DNA of 64,000 nt from Dasypus novemcinctus (GCF_030445035.2 NC_080701.1:24644798-24708797); one strand, 5' to 3'. Shown: positions 10,766 through 23,426, counted from the first letter of the stretch. Notes: generated by a model from the sequence alone, not told the origin. A program made the numbers and translations.

Positions 10766-11475
10766 AATTCTGAAAAAAAAGTAGATTGTAGACAGAGGGA
10801 GACAGCTGGCTAATATCACCATTTCTATTGATAAAGTCTAGATGGAAAAATTTGAATTATAGTTATAGGCATTTAGTCTTTCTAATGTTGAAGCCCTATT
10901 TGGGCAAGCTTACACATATAGGAATGGCAATATTTGTGCAGGGCAGCCCACAAAACCCTAATCCAGCCCCTATGTCCTGCGAGTGCAGAGCCTGCCCTTG
11001 GAAGGAAACAGTGGAATATGGGCTCCTTGCTGGCAGCTAGCCCCCAGGAGGATAAAAAGAGAGGAGAAAGAGAGCAGGGCAGTTTATTCTTCCCAAATTT
11101 TCCAATTAGGTTAGTCAGTTCCCCTCTTCTGTGTTAAAGTAAGTGAAAGAGCAGGAAGAAGCCAGGATCATTATACCCACTAAGCTTCCACTGCACCCCT
11201 CCCTCACTCCTTCCCCCTGCCCATGGAAGGAAATATCAGATGCAGGAAAGAAATTGCACACTCCACAACAGGGATCTCCTTGGGCCAGTCATGAACTTTT
11301 ATTGGTCTTGTCCCCACTGGCATTCAGAACAACATTTCTAAACTCCTTTTTTCTCCCTTGTCTCCTCAACAAACTGTTACTCATCTAATTAAAGTAGAGA
11401 GAATATTCAGTTTAGGATTGGAGGGCTCGAGAGCAAATATGTGCCAAATTCCACAATGGGGACTGCAACAGTCAA
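10766..11475. other. Stretch without recognised feature
   Basis: No repeat that I can name. Frames at 10828-11137 and 11143-11388 are short and overlap one another in different phases, which suggests chance. Confidence 0.45.
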
Positions 11476-12802
11476 TACAGGCATACCTCATTTTATTGTG
11501 CTTTGCTTGAGTTCTACCACTTTTTCAACAATGTGCTCACTGCATGTCTCTGTGTCATGTTTGTTTAATTCTCTCAACATTTCCCACTTTTTCATTATTA
11601 TTATATCCATTATGGTAATCTGTGATGAATGATCTTTAATGTTTCTATGGTAATGATTTTGGGGTACCATGAATCTTGCCCATATAAGGTAGCCAACTAA
11701 ATCAGTAAATGTTCATGTTCTGATTATTCCTCCAACCAACCATTCCCATGTCTCTATCCCTCTCCTCAGGCCTCCCTATTCCCTGAGATGAAGCAATATT
11801 GAAATTAGTCTAATTAATAATCCTACAATGGCCCCTAAGAGTTCATGTGAAAGGAAGAGTCTTCTGAAGGCCACAGATGACATAGATAGTGCTTCCTCTG
11901 CTAGATCTGGGCAAAGTCAATCAAAAACATTCTGCAAAGGATTCACCATTCTACATGCCATGGAAAACATTTGTGATTCATGGGAGGAGGTCAAAATAAC
12001 AACATTAAGAGGAGTTTGGAAGATGTTGATCCCAACCTCATGGACGACTTTGAAGGGTTCAAAGCTTCAGTGGAGAAAGTAACTGCAGATATGGTAGAAA
12101 TAGCAAGAATACTAGAATTAGAAGTGGAGCCTGAAGATGTGACTGAATTGCTGCAATCTCATGATTAAACTTTAAAGGATGAGACATTGCTTCTTATGGA
12201 TGAACAAAGGAAGTTTTGGGTTTTTTTTAGATGGAATCCATTCCTGGTGAAGATGCTGTGAACACTGTTGAAATGACAACAAAGGACTTAGACAATTTCA
12301 TCAACTTAGTTGATTAGGAGGTGGCAGAATTTCAGAGGATAGACTTCAATTTTGAAGGAAATTCTACTGTGGGTAAACTACTATCAAACAGCATCTCTGT
12401 TATGAGGAATCTTTTATGAAAGGAAAAGTCAAAACTGATGCAGCAAACTTCACTGATATCTTATTTTCAGAAATTGCTGCAGTCACCCCAGCCTTCGGCA
12501 GTCCCCATCCTGATCAGTCAGCAGCAGTCAACCTCCATCAACAAAACGATTATGACTCATTGAAGGCTCAAATGATGGTTAGGAATTTTAACAATAAAAT
12601 ATGTTTTAAATTAAGGCATGTACATTGTTTTTTTAGACATAATGCTTTTGCACACTTAACAGACAACTGTGTAGTGAAAACATAACTTTTATGTGCACTG
12701 GTAAAACAAGAAATTTGTGTAACTCACTTTATTGCAATATTAGCTCTATTGCGGTGGTCTGGAATCAAAGTTAACCCAAAATATCTCTGAGGAATGCTTA
12801 TA
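11476..12802 (+). mobile_element. Tigger1 DNA transposon (pogo/TcMar-Tigger), internally deleted
   Basis: Element 11478-12800. The left end CAGGCATACCTCATTTTATT and right end TATTGC..GTGGTCTGGAA...ATATCTCTGAGGAATGCTTA are the Tigger1 termini (consensus CAGGCATACCTCG at the left and its inverse at the right), flanked by the TA target duplication (11476-11477 and 12801-12802). The 5' UTR and first transposase codons continue to about 11862, where the sequence jumps to the C-terminal part of the transposase gene, removing roughly the middle 1.1-1.2 kb of the known 2.4 kb element. The 3' non-coding tail is well preserved. The DNA-binding and DDE catalytic parts are absent, so it cannot encode a transposase, and it could only have moved in trans. 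Confidence 0.95.
11828..12168 (+). pseudogene. Tigger1 transposase remnant (N terminus joined to C terminus, frameshifted)
   Basis: The first 11 codons after ATG at 11828 (M-A-P-K-S-S-C-E-R-K-S) match the start of Tigger1 transposase. The frame then passes without a stop into the C-terminal region at about codon 12-15, reading on through SGQSQSKTFCKGFTIL and DSWEEVKI. Near 12030-12040 a one-base loss in a C run shifts the frame: the true C terminus continues in the next phase as [20 protein letters not shown], then [17 protein letters not shown], ending at the TAA at 12166-12168. The helix-turn-helix DNA-binding domain and the DDE catalytic triad are gone. This is a fossil with no expected function. 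Confidence 0.9.
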
Positions 12803-13089
12803 ATTGAAATTGGCCCATTCCAACTTCTGGAATGCAGTTCAAACAAACCTGTGACAACAGGTCAGTAAGATCACTTGGGATTCAAACCCTATAGCAGAAC
12901 TGCACACTTGTATGAAAAGGAGCTGGAGGCTTGAAAATCATTAATTTTGAAGGACTGGAGCTGTAGCAACTTGCTATGTGTGCTCCGGGCTGTGACTTGG
13001 TGCTAAACAAGAATTTTACAGTTATTCCTAAAGGCTAAAGCATCCTAAATTAGTCCAGGCAACTTGTGAAGGGGGCAAGAAAGAAAAGA

Positions 13090-13300
13090 GAGATAACACT
13101 GGGCTCTTTCTGCATGTCAAGTTACTGTGCTGGGGCTTGATTAACTGATTTAATCCTCTCCAGAATACTTTTGAAAAATGGCAACAATATTTCCTGATAG
13201 AGCATCAGTAAATAATTTCCTCAAGGTCACAGAGCTGAAGTATGTTAGAGCTTGGATTGGAGTCAAGGTCTTGTTGGCTCCAAAACCTATTTTTTCCACC
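13090..13300 (-). repeat. MIR SINE fragment
   Basis: Antisense MIR blocks 'gttactgtgctgggg', 'ttaactgatttaatcctc' and 'ttcctcaaggtcacagagctgaag' occur in the expected order. Ends approximate. Confidence 0.75.
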
Positions 13301-14440
13301 ACGTTCAGCTCCATTAGAGTAGAGAAAATGGGGTTTGTCATTTGAGTCCCACCTAGTCACTAATCTACTGAGGGACCCAGGGCAGGCCACTTCCTGTGAC
13401 AGCCCTGCTTTCTTATCTGCTCCACTGAGGAATAAAGGAGAGTATTTATGTGAAAGAACTAGGTAAAATTTAAAGAAGCAAAGGAATAGAAGGGGTTCTA
13501 GTTTTTCAGGGTTTTTTTTAACCACTTGTCTGATATTTCAGAACAGCCTGACCTTTGTTTCCTGTGTGTCCCCTCAGGGAACCCTGGGAAACACTATCCA
13601 CCGGCTCCTTTTTGTTCCCATTTCCTTCCAGCTGTGTGTGTCCTGCCCCTCTCTTTCTCTCCATTCCATCTCTCTGTGTTAGCAAAGCAGGTGGGCAAAG
13701 ACTTGATTTTTCACACGTGCTTGAGATGTAGAAGTCATGAGTGAAGGCAAAGATTCGGCATAAACAAACGAGTTTAACTTTTCTGTGGAGAGTAGGTGAT
13801 GGGGGCAGAGGGAGGTCAGCATGGGCAATAACTCAGGCAGCTCTGACACCCAGGATAATGAATTCATTTCCTCATATGGATAAATCAAGTACCAAGCCCC
13901 TCCCAAACTGGGTATTGGTCAAGTTAATCCTGCGTGCTTTACTCTTGACTGCTGGGTGCATTTCTTTGAATTAATTTATTTTCCAGTTGGGTCTTAAATA
14001 ACATGTTTTTGATCTTAAATTCCCAGGAGAGAAATAATTCATGTCAAAGGGGGAAAAAAATCATATGTGATAATAAATATAAATTATCAGGAAATTCAAT
14101 AACAGAGTGCCCTCTGAAAAGCTCCAGGGAAGAAATGCTATCCAGGGACACTGGAAACTCCCCTGCAAGGGGCCGAGGTGGCTCAGGTGAAAGGAGTCTG
14201 ACTGTGAGGTTTATGGCATGAGGGCTCCCAACAGGAGGGGCTAGATTGCAAAGACATGGCTATGGGTGCAAAAACCCCTAAATATCTGAGGTTGAGTTTC
14301 TGGCCTACTTGGTGGGATGAAAGCTCTGAGTCTAAATTAAACTGATTTTTCCCCTTGAGGAATACCCCCCATCCGCTTGCAAATTTAGAAGCTTTACAAA
14401 ATGCAGCTCCATTCCTCCTCTATCACCACATAGTAACAGT
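13301..14440. other. Stretch without recognised feature
   Basis: Unique-looking sequence. A weak tRNA-head-like string (GAGGTGGCTCAGGTGAAAG) at about 14178-14196 is not followed by a B box or A tail, so I do not call a SINE. Confidence 0.4.
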
Positions 14441-14545
14441 CCTGTTTTCCGGCGATTACGTATTCATACGTTTGGATCCCCAGGCCTAGCACAGTGTCTG
14501 CCACATAGTAGCTGCTCAATAAATACTCTGCCATGTTACCTCTCT
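14441..14545 (+). repeat. L2 LINE 3' end
   Basis: 'ccccaggcctagcacagtgtctgccacatagtagctgctcaataaatactc' matches the sense 3' terminus shared by L2 and MIR ('gcctagcacagtgcctggcacatagtaggtgctcaataaat'). The preceding text fits L2 better than MIR. Confidence 0.7.
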
Positions 14546-16667
14546 TCTGGAGTCTGATATTTTAAATGTAAAAAAAAAAAAAGATATTTCGTGCATACTC
14601 CAGTTTGAGGACAGATTCCCGCTCCACAGTCAGACAGAAAGTAAGAAGAGTCCCACAATGATTTAAAAATGGAAATTAACCTAGGTGAAAAGAGTTGTAT
14701 TCCCCAAAAGGGAAAGGAACATTGTTTTTCTATAATAGAAGGATGTGATAGAAATGAATAGCTCTAAGACTGCAAAGTCTCAAATATGGGTCATAAACCA
14801 AGCAGGTGCTGAGGGCAGCTGCTGGGCTCTTTTCCAGGATTTTCAGATTTCTTAATTTGTTTAGCATGATCACATTTTGCCCAATTACTGGGCTCACCCA
14901 GTGTTTTCCAGCCCTGGAGTCAGGCAGTGTGATGGAGCAGAAAGACTCCTGGGATGCAGAAATGAGACGGGTTCTGTGAGATGCTCTCGCTGACAGGCCT
15001 TTGGCAAAATACTGGGGCCTCATTTCCCTGATCAGTTAAAGGAAGGGCTTGGATTAATTCACCCTCTGAGGGCACTGGCCACCCCAATAGGAGGAGTATT
15101 TCATCACTGGCATTGTTTGAAATTGCCAGTACATGGTGATAATAAAAAACAGACCAACAGTTATTCATTTTTTATTGTTAGTAAATTCTTTCCAGACAAT
15201 GCACTGCCTTATTGCTTGCACTCAGGGTGGGATGCATGGAAAACTCAGCCCCCTCTTGGTACAGCCCTCCTTGGAAGTCTTTTCCAGTTCTTGAAATCCT
15301 TGCTTCTTCTTTCCTCCATAAATATTTAAAGGCATCTGATGTCCTTCCCTCATTATTTTCCTGCTGGCCTGGGAGAAATAACAAATTGGGATTGTGTTGT
15401 GTTACCAGGAAAGAGATAATTTTGCATGCTGCCAGGGAAAAAGGCATGCTGTAGCCTGCCAAATTCTGAGTGTTATTGAAAGATGTAAAATAGTCCATGA
15501 CTTTGATAATGTGGAGAAATGGCTTGACACAAACTCTAAGTGCCAGCCCAGCAGAGGAAGTGACAGCTGATCCATTAGCCCTTCTTACTTTCTAGGCCTG
15601 TCAGTTCTTGTTGATCCCCTGGGGCTTATTCAAAATCTGGCCTGAAGTGTTAATTTGCAACCTGCTAAGAGCCCTGTGAACTTGGATAAATTCAAATAAA
15701 TACAAGTCAACTTGCTCTAAAATGCTCTTTCCTTGTTTTGTTGCTATCCCTCCAATGGGCATAGTGTTTTCAAGCTGCTCTGAAGCTGCTCCTTTAGTAC
15801 AATTTGCATGACTTTAATTGGCTCTGCCACCTAAGGAAAACTCTCTGGGTGCTTAGGGGCAGTAGCACTTTAGCTGCTGAGGCCACAGAGAATGAGAAGT
15901 GTAGCGGTCCAAGGACAGATAATCTCCAAAGTGAACATCCTCACTTACTTTGTCAGTAAGGATGATCTTATGTCACCTTTTCTCTGGCCTTACTCCAGAA
16001 CTTGGATAGGATATGCTCAAGATTCAGTGTTCAGAGTTGGGGAGAATGGGGGAGAAGAAGGATAGAAGTAGTAGGAAAAAATTAAAAGTCCCTCTCAGTT
16101 TTCTTACCTCCAGTCTAGCTGTTGTTCTCTTCTTCCCTTACCATCTCCTGGGAATTTTGACATTTTTGGATTGAGGATCTCACTTACCTTCCAGGTAAGT
16201 CTTCTTCAGTTAGCTATCGCTTTGTCTATTTCAAACTTGCTGCACTTCTTTGCTCAGTTCAGGAGGTTCCTTCCCTTCCATGACTTACTGCCTCAGCGTC
16301 ATGTCCGGTTTTCTGTTCCCAGCAAACCCCCATGGGAAGTGACCTCAGCGTCCCTGGAAAATGCACAGTCCTCATGGCTGGGCCTGTGATGCCACATGGC
16401 CACAGGGGACCTAGAAAGTGGAGGATGAAGGAGGACAGTGTGTGGAGGAACTCATTTGGGGAGTAGGACCCCCTCTTGTCCTAGGAAAGAAGCAGGATCT
16501 AGAATAGGGGCTTGGAGTACTGGGAAATTCAGGGGACTGAGGCTGAGCAAGGATAATGGGGCAAAGGAATTATTAAATTCTCCAGGCTGTGTGGTTTGGA
16601 GACTAAACAGTTCTTTGGGGGCAGGTCTTTACAGGCAAGGAGTATTTAAACAATAAGGTGGCATCCA
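14546..16667. other. Unique stretch with isolated motifs
   Basis: About 2.1 kb without a recognisable repeat. It contains an octamer ATTTGCAT (15802-15809) followed by an AT-rich homeodomain-like TTTAATTGG, and a palindrome of splice-donor-like sites at 16182-16200. No coding exon can be supported: frames are short and conflict with each other. Confidence 0.4.
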
Positions 16668-16830
16668 CAGTCAACAAGTTTTTATTGAGTTTCCATGATG
16701 TGCCAGCGCCGTGCTGGGCAGTGTTGTACATGACAGACAAGGTCCCTGCTCACCTGGAGCTTACACTCTAGGGCAGAAGAAAGACAATTCAACAGGCAGG
16801 TAATCACAAGCGTGACACGTTACAAAACAG
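16668..16830 (-). repeat. L2 LINE 3'-end fragment
   Basis: Antisense L2: 'tttttattgagtttccatgatgtgcc', 'gccgtgctgggcagtg', 'gacaaggtccctgctc' and 'ggagcttacactctag' correspond in order to the reverse complement of the L2 3' end. Confidence 0.75.
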
Positions 16831-18828
16831 AAGGTACAAGAAGCTGCCAGAGCCTAAAACATTGGGAGAACACGTTGATTTTATCAGAAACGCGGAAGGA
16901 AGCCTTAGAATGTCTCACAAGTGAAAGCACAAGGTAGAGCAACAGAAAGATCTCGATGCCACCGAGTCGGGCACTCGCACTGCCAGAGGCCAGGTCTGCC
17001 CTAACAAGCTGCCCCTGCCAGTCCCCCCTCCCCACTACAAAGGGCTTGTCTGGAGTCCAGGTGGATATCCATGTCTGCAAGTTCATCCTGGGATGCCTGT
17101 GCCTCACCCCAGCATGTTTCACAGTCACAAGAGGCACCAGCCTCTAATTCAACCCAGAGCAGGGCCAACTGCCACAATGTCACCTCAAGGGCAGAGGCTG
17201 CAGAAAACCAACTGTGTGCAAACAATTAAAAAGAAATCAATATAAACTATCTTTGCAGTGATACATGGCTTCACGCTAAGTGTTCAATTATTCTACTGCA
17301 GATGATTAAGGAAGCACACAATGAGAAATCTGTTAACTCTATCCCTTTCACAGAATCATAGAATGTCAGGGTGAAGGGACCCTCGGAAGGATGTCTTTTT
17401 GGTGAGGTGGGGTTTTCTTGTAGGAATGGCTGGCAAAGTTTGTTTTCAAATTTATGTCCTGCCAATGCCCCATACCAGTTCTGACACGTCTGAGCTGGGG
17501 AGGGAACAGGGAGGAGGTTGACATATTATTTAAAACAAGCTCTTCACTCGATTCCAAGGTATTTCTGGTAGGTCCTCCTCTCTGCCCCACATGCAGAACC
17601 ATTATCTAACCCAGTTCCTCATTTTATAGACCACCTGGGATCAGAGAAGTTAAAGGACAGCATTGCACTTTATTTAATAGGAAAGCTGGAGCTAGAACAC
17701 ATGCTCACAATATCTTTATTATTTTTCCATGCTTTGGGCTCTTAACGCTTTGAGGGCAGGAAAGGAAAAGGGAGAAAAAAGGTCCCCATGTACCCTGAAC
17801 GGTCCCGAGCCTGTTAAGCACTGGTCTTTTGTAATGAGTGAAAAGCTTGAAGCAGCGCTGTCGTCACCAGTAGCTGGACCTCAGCAGCCCTCCCTGGCTG
17901 TCTCCCTGGGGCAGGAGATGCAGCAGGCTCGGCTCCAACGGCATGGCACCTTGGGCTGGGGCTGCTGCCACCTCTTGCCTTTTGCCAGGCTTAATTGCCA
18001 GCTGGCGATTCTAGTCCCAGCAGCCAACACAGAGCATGTCCCAGTTCTCTGGAGTGGGCGGGACCTGGGTCCAAATTCTGGCCTGAGATTTATGCTGCTG
18101 CAGCCCTAGGTCTTTGCAGCGGGAGGGGAAGGGGAGCCTCTGCCTGTCTGTCCTCAGACCCTCCTTCAGCGCTAGAAGCTCAGGCGGGACCCCTCAGGAG
18201 TGGCTGGAGTCCTGCCAATCTGTTCACGAGCAGGACAGGCAGGCACATCTGTATGCCCTTCAGGAACCCATGAGCCCAGGGAGGAGGGGGCAGCACTTCT
18301 GAAACGGGGTGTCAGTAAAGGACTCTGGTTCTATTGATCTCCCCTGAAGAATGGTCAGAGACGATGCAAGGGCCAGGAGCCAGCCAGGAGAACTTGAGAC
18401 CCCTTTAATTATTTTCAACCCAGTATGCCAATTCAATCTCTATCTGCATTTTAAAGGAGAGTATATTACCCAAATGAAGAGGAAGGCTTAATTCTGATGG
18501 TGTGACTGACTCAAAATAGATCGGTTTCCTGCTCATTTCTAGTTACCATCATGTCATCCGCATCACTATCAGCAATGGCAAAGTGAGGGGCCATTGGGGG
18601 CACGGAAGGCAGGTTGGTGGGATGCATCATTGTGAAGGTTCTCCAGTAGCCTAAGAATTGGGGTAAGGTTTCTGAAAACCTGAATTAAAATGGAAAGCCT
18701 GAGAAGAGAAGCCACAGAAGTAGGTGGAAGGAGCTGGAAACAAACTTCCTTCTACTTGCATAGTTTGCCTGAGGCTCTTCCAGTCTTAGTGAAATTATCT
18801 TGAGAGCCCTAACCTAGTCTACTAGTTA
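16831..18828. other. Mostly unique stretch, one weak old repeat
   Basis: Moderately GC-rich around 17.8-18.3 kb. Between 17340 and 17700 lie pieces ('cacagaatcatagaatgtcagg', 'cctcattttatagac') of an old MIR-like 'patient-zero' type repeat also seen near 30690 and 43350. An open frame at 17729-18109 (126 codons) overlaps two others in other phases and shows no domain, so I treat it as chance. Confidence 0.4.
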
Positions 18829-19134
18829 CAGGGGATGGACAAACTATAGCTTATGTGTGAAACCCACCAGCTGACTGCTTTTGTATGGCCGCGAGCTAAG
18901 AATGGTATTTCCACTTAGAAAAATTTGAAAAAAAAATTTCATGAAAATGACATGAAATTTAAGTTTCGGTGTCTACAAATGTAAAGTTTGGTTGAACACT
19001 GCCATGCTCATTTATTTACCTGTTGAATAGAGCCACTTTCCTGCTACAGCAGCACAACTGGGACAGACAGTGTTGGCTCAGAAAACCTAAAATATTTACC
19101 CTCTGGCCTTTCACAGAAAATTTGACAAGTGCTG
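18829..19134 (+). mobile_element. hAT-type nonautonomous DNA transposon, old
   Basis: Begins CAGGGGATGGACAAACTATAG and ends AATTTGACAAGTGCTG, decayed terminal inverted repeats of the widespread mammalian element that starts 'CAGGGGTCGGCAAACTA' and ends 'AAAGTTTGCCGACCCCTG'. The internal strings 'cctaaaatatttaccctctggcctttcacagaaaa' and 'gccatgctcatttatttacc' are characteristic. I do not recall the family name securely. No coding capacity. Confidence 0.75.
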
Positions 19135-19644
19135 ATCTAAGGGGTTGAAATAAGCAATGGCGGGAGAGTGGTCTCTGTCCTCCCGAGGTTGGGGTTCAGG
19201 ACGAGAGTTTCCCGGGAATAGCACTCATGGCCAAGTCAGTTTGTAATCCTTCCTCCCACTAAAATAAACCTTTGTTCTCCCTGCTGTGACATCAGTGTTT
19301 ACTTCTGAAAAGAAGGCTTTCCGAACATTCGAGAATGCTCGGGGTTAGGCACTCAGCCTGAACTCTCAGGAATCTGCTCATTCGTGCCATGAGAAACTTT
19401 CAGTAAGCCAGTGGATTTGGGAATTCTGAAGATACTCTGATGGTTCTGTCCGAGACCGGAGGATAAGCACGACGAAGTCAAAGCCTAGTTAGTTAATGCC
19501 ATCTCATCACCAGCTCTGGCTCCTCACCAATCCTCGGATCCTCAAATATTAACAAACCTCTGATTTAGGACTTGAGACTACGTAAGGTTCCATGAGCACA
19601 GGACGGGGAAAAAAAGACCCATTCTGATACTAACTCTCTAGGGG

Positions 19645-19835
19645 TCCTCAAAAAATAGTAACTGTAATTATAATTTTTCTCTTTGTTCAGTGACAACTAG
19701 GCACATTATCTCATAAGGATACTATAAGGCAAATACTATTAATCTCTTTTGCAGATGAAAACACTGAGGCTTAGAGTAATTTGATCCACTGCCCAAGGTT
19801 ACCTCCTAATAAGGGATGGAATTCAAATGTATCCA
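19645..19835 (-). repeat. MIR SINE fragment
   Basis: Antisense MIR: 'attatctcataaggatactataaggcaaatactatt', 'gcagatgaaaacactgaggcttagag' and 'cactgcccaaggttac' in order. Confidence 0.8.
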
Positions 19836-20024
19836 ACTCCAAAAGCTATGTTCTTTTTATGATTAAATGCTTGTTACTTCCCTTTTCCATAAAATAAAAG
19901 AGGCTGTACTAAATTCACTTCAAGATTTTGTCCAGAAAAATAAATTCTATTGGCCCTGAAATTCCTAAAAATTCCACTAGTCACTAGTAAAGCATTGTGA
20001 TATGCATTTTCTACAGGCTGAAAG

Positions 20025-20105
20025 AAATCCATTTATTCATTCAACACAGGTCCAAGGGAAATAGCAGTGAACAAGACCGACATTGCCCCTGCCTTCATGT
20101 CCAAT
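20025..20105 (-). repeat. L2 LINE 3'-end fragment
   Basis: 'atccatttattcattcaac', 'aatagcagtgaacaagaccgac' and 'gcccctgccttcatg' match the antisense L2 3' end. Confidence 0.6.
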
Positions 20106-21090
20106 CCATGCTGGGTTTCCTCCTACTTGTTGGCGAGGATTTCAGACATGACATTCTTCTGGTAAGATAGAGTGGAAAGAAGAAGTATATTTGAAAGCAA
20201 GTAATCATATTCATGAAAGAAGAGATTAGTCCATAATTCCACTTCTTATCCTTACCAAAGAGTATACAAATACTGTAAAATTTCAGAGCTTCCAATTGGG
20301 TATGATGTCACACCACACTTGCATTCCATTAGGAACAAAGAGAGCTGGAGACAAGAAAGTGAGAGGCAAAGAGGAGATAACAGGATGAGAAGCTGGTGTG
20401 GGCACTTGTTCCCAGGGAAAAAGTTGACCATCGAAAACCTCCAATTCACACATTCAGGTAAGACAATTACTGGATTCCAACAATTGTTTCCCTTTGTGCT
20501 CACTTTCCATCAAAACTATCTTTAAAATATGAAAGGTAAGTTATGGTTATGGTACAATCACTCTGGTTAGAGGAAAATTGGTGAATGGTTATGTACTAAG
20601 AAAATAGAGATGAAGCCTTGAGGTAGAATGACTTGGCCAGGGAGACACAGAGGAGATTTTCATTATTCTCACTGTGGGTTCCTTCTTAAGAGCGATGAGG
20701 TTTTTGTCAACTAGTAGATCAACAGCTGTAACCCTGAAGAGAAGAAACTCTTTCTGAGGTGGCCAAGGCCTTTTCACTCTATCATACCATCCTACTCACA
20801 TACTCATGCCTCAGTGATTATCTCTCTTTGCACATTCTTGTTGGGAATCTAATTCTACATAATGTCCTACGTGGGAAGAGAATAAATGGAAATGTCTTGC
20901 ATCTTGGGATACTAAGACTAATTTTACAAATGCTGGAGAAGAAAAGAAAATGGGATTACTATACACTGGTGATAGTATTTTTTCATTTTCTGTATTTTAT
21001 AAGAAAATAATTATAGAGTAGTTTAATTTTATAAACATGAATTCAACTTACCATAGTCAGATAACTATGGAGTGTAGGCAAATGAATCTC

Positions 21091-21303
21091 AATCTAGAGC
21101 AGTACTGTCCAACAGAACTTTCAGCAATGAGAGAAATGTTCCATATCTGCACTGTCCAATATGGTAGCCACTAGCTTATCAGTGTGACAACTGGACACTT
21201 GAAATGAGACTAGTGCAACTTGGGGAGCATTTTTAGGTTTAGTTCATTTTTTAAATTTTTAGGCACATATGGCTAGTGGCTTCTGTATTGGACAGTATAG
21301 GTC
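21091..21303 (+). mobile_element. hAT MITE (Charlie/MER1-type) with NTCTAGAN target duplication
   Basis: Terminal inverted repeats CAGTACTGTCCAACAGAA at the left and TTGGACAGTATAG at the right, with the internal palindromic pair 'atatggtagccactag' and 'catatggctagtggcttctg'. These are standard for the mammalian hAT MITEs with CTGTCCAAT termini. Flanks are atctagag (left) and gtctagaa (right), an 8-bp duplication agreeing at six positions and fitting the known NTCTAGAN preference of mammalian hAT elements. Coordinates are accurate to a few bases. Confidence 0.85.
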
Positions 21304-21310
21304 TAGAAGA

Positions 21311-23426
21311 TACACAAACAAATAAATGCTAGGTATTGTAAATTTGACTGTGTTTTAACTTCAGTATACCCTTCAGCTTGATATCTAATAGGCAGATTCA
21401 AACATGTAAAGACTAGGAAATTCTACTTTTTGGAGGGACAAACAATAGAGCCTAACAGCTCTTGCCCCATTTAAGGATGAGTAGCCAAAAAAAGAAAATT
21501 AATATTGGACCAAAGAAATTACTTTGAGACATAAAAGAGAGGACACATATTTCCTTAATTTCTTGTGCAAGAAACTAACATATATTTTGAAAGTAGTTGC
21601 TTAATGTTTTCAATAATATCCAAGAATGTGAACACTCTCTAAAAGGAAAGCTGAAAGATTAGCTGTGGGGACCACAAATTTAGACGGAAAAATGGAAGAT
21701 TGAGAAATCAGGAAGAGATAAAAATATTGTCAGATGAAATAAGGAAAGATTATAGACAAGTGAAATTCAATCATAGAACTATAATCTGCATTAGAAATCC
21801 CAAAAGGCAGAACAATATAACAAGAAATCAAAGGAGCAGTTTAGAGGACAAGCTTTAAAATTCTACCTGACTGTAGTGAAAGAAGTAAAAGAACACAATT
21901 AAAGTTAAGGTGAATAAATGGAACAGAGCAATAAATAAATGTATAATCAGAGAAAAACATTCATAAATATAAAGACCCAAGGCACAGTTTTAATGAGGTC
22001 ATTGACAGCTAGTAAAATGAGTGAAAAGAGGTCGAGTCAGATATCTTAATAAAAGTTATGAATTTCAAGAGTTGATCATAAATTCCAAAGGTTTCCAGAC
22101 AAATCTAACTCCATCCCTTCTCAAACTCAAAAGAACATATGAAAGAACCACAAATGTTAACATTTCTGAAAGGAATCTTAATATCAGACTTGGTATAAAA
22201 ACAACCACCACAAAGCTTCCATTTATCATCAACCTTTTCCTGGATTTTTAGAAAAGAAACATTACTGAAAATAATTTAAAATTTAAAAATAATAATTTAC
22301 TAAGGTAATTAAAATACTGCTATGTTTGAACGTATCCTACCTTATTCTTCTATTAATTAAATATTATTATTAAATATTCTAATAATATCAGTATTGTTTT
22401 TACTTCTTAAAACTTAGGCAGTATCTTGCCTTTAACATTTCTTTCATAGTTTATTTAATGTATATTACATTATGAACCCTTGATCAAACTAACTTTTAAC
22501 ACCATTCAGAAATTGGTCCATAATAAGCTATAATTCTTCATAGTTATATCGTTTATGACTTTTTTAAAACTGTTAAATTGTATGTGCCTTGACAAAACTA
22601 GATAAGAAGCCTCTTAAGGTTGAACCCCTTCTTTTGATCTTGCTTAGAAGGCTTAGCTGTGCTTTGCATTTAGTTGGAACTAAAGCATAGCTTAATTCAT
22701 CCCAGAGCCCTGCATCTTCCAAGTAATGCTGCATTGCAACGTGCTGACTTTTGCTTATTTTAAATGATGTCTTTTTTCTGGAAATTCTTCTGAATTTGTA
22801 AGTTCAAACCCAGCAGTACTTGGACAAAAGTGATCATCCTTAAGTTTTGATTTTAACTGCTTTCTTTTTCCCCCCATCGTTCTCCATTCCATAGACCCAC
22901 TGCCTGAACCTCACACCGCAGGAGTGAGCAGAGCCCGGCCTGGCCAGCTGCAGGCTTCCCTGGGCCTTTTATAAAAATACGAAGTGAGGAAGGAGAAGTT
23001 CTCCCTCTCTGGGGCTGTGAACTGCCAGCTTCTCTCAGCCCCAGGAAGAAAGCCTGTCTCAGCTTAAAGCAGGCAGAGAAGAGGAGTGGTAAAGAAGAGC
23101 AGGGCAGTATGGAGTTCAGTTCTCCAGGACCCATCCTGGTGGGTGCTGGTGGGCCTCCAGCTTCCAAAGAATTCCTGATGCCCAATAACTCCTCTTATGA
23201 ATGTGCTGAATTGAATCAGATTTTCTGCCACTAGCCACTGAAAAAGACCCGACTGATAAATACAGAAATGAATGAAATTGAAAGAGTATACATACATTTA
23301 GATTTTAAGCTTGTTGTCAGTTTATTGGAAAGAGCTGCTGAGAATATTCTTGCTTAATTTGCCGCTGAAATCTATTTTCCTAGGCAGCTGTCACTGCACT
23401 TTCATATTGCTTTATAATTATCTGTT
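21311..23426. other. Mostly unique, AT-rich stretch
   Basis: 21.3-22.7 kb is A/T-rich with text faintly like decayed LINE sequence ('gaaattcaatcatagaactataatctgc'), not enough to assign. 22.85-23.2 kb is more GC-rich. The segment 23300-23430 ('gccgctgaaatctattttcctaggcagctgtcactgcac') is non-repetitive and could be conserved noncoding DNA, which I cannot test. Confidence 0.35.

Noticed and set aside
14171..14260. tRNA-head-like string GAGGTGGCTCAGGTGAAAG
   Set aside because: No B box at the expected distance, no A-rich tail and no flanking duplication.
17729..18302. 126-codon frame and overlapping 92- and 62-codon frames
   Set aside because: Three phases open together in GC-rich DNA, no domain, no splice logic, no start context worth noting.
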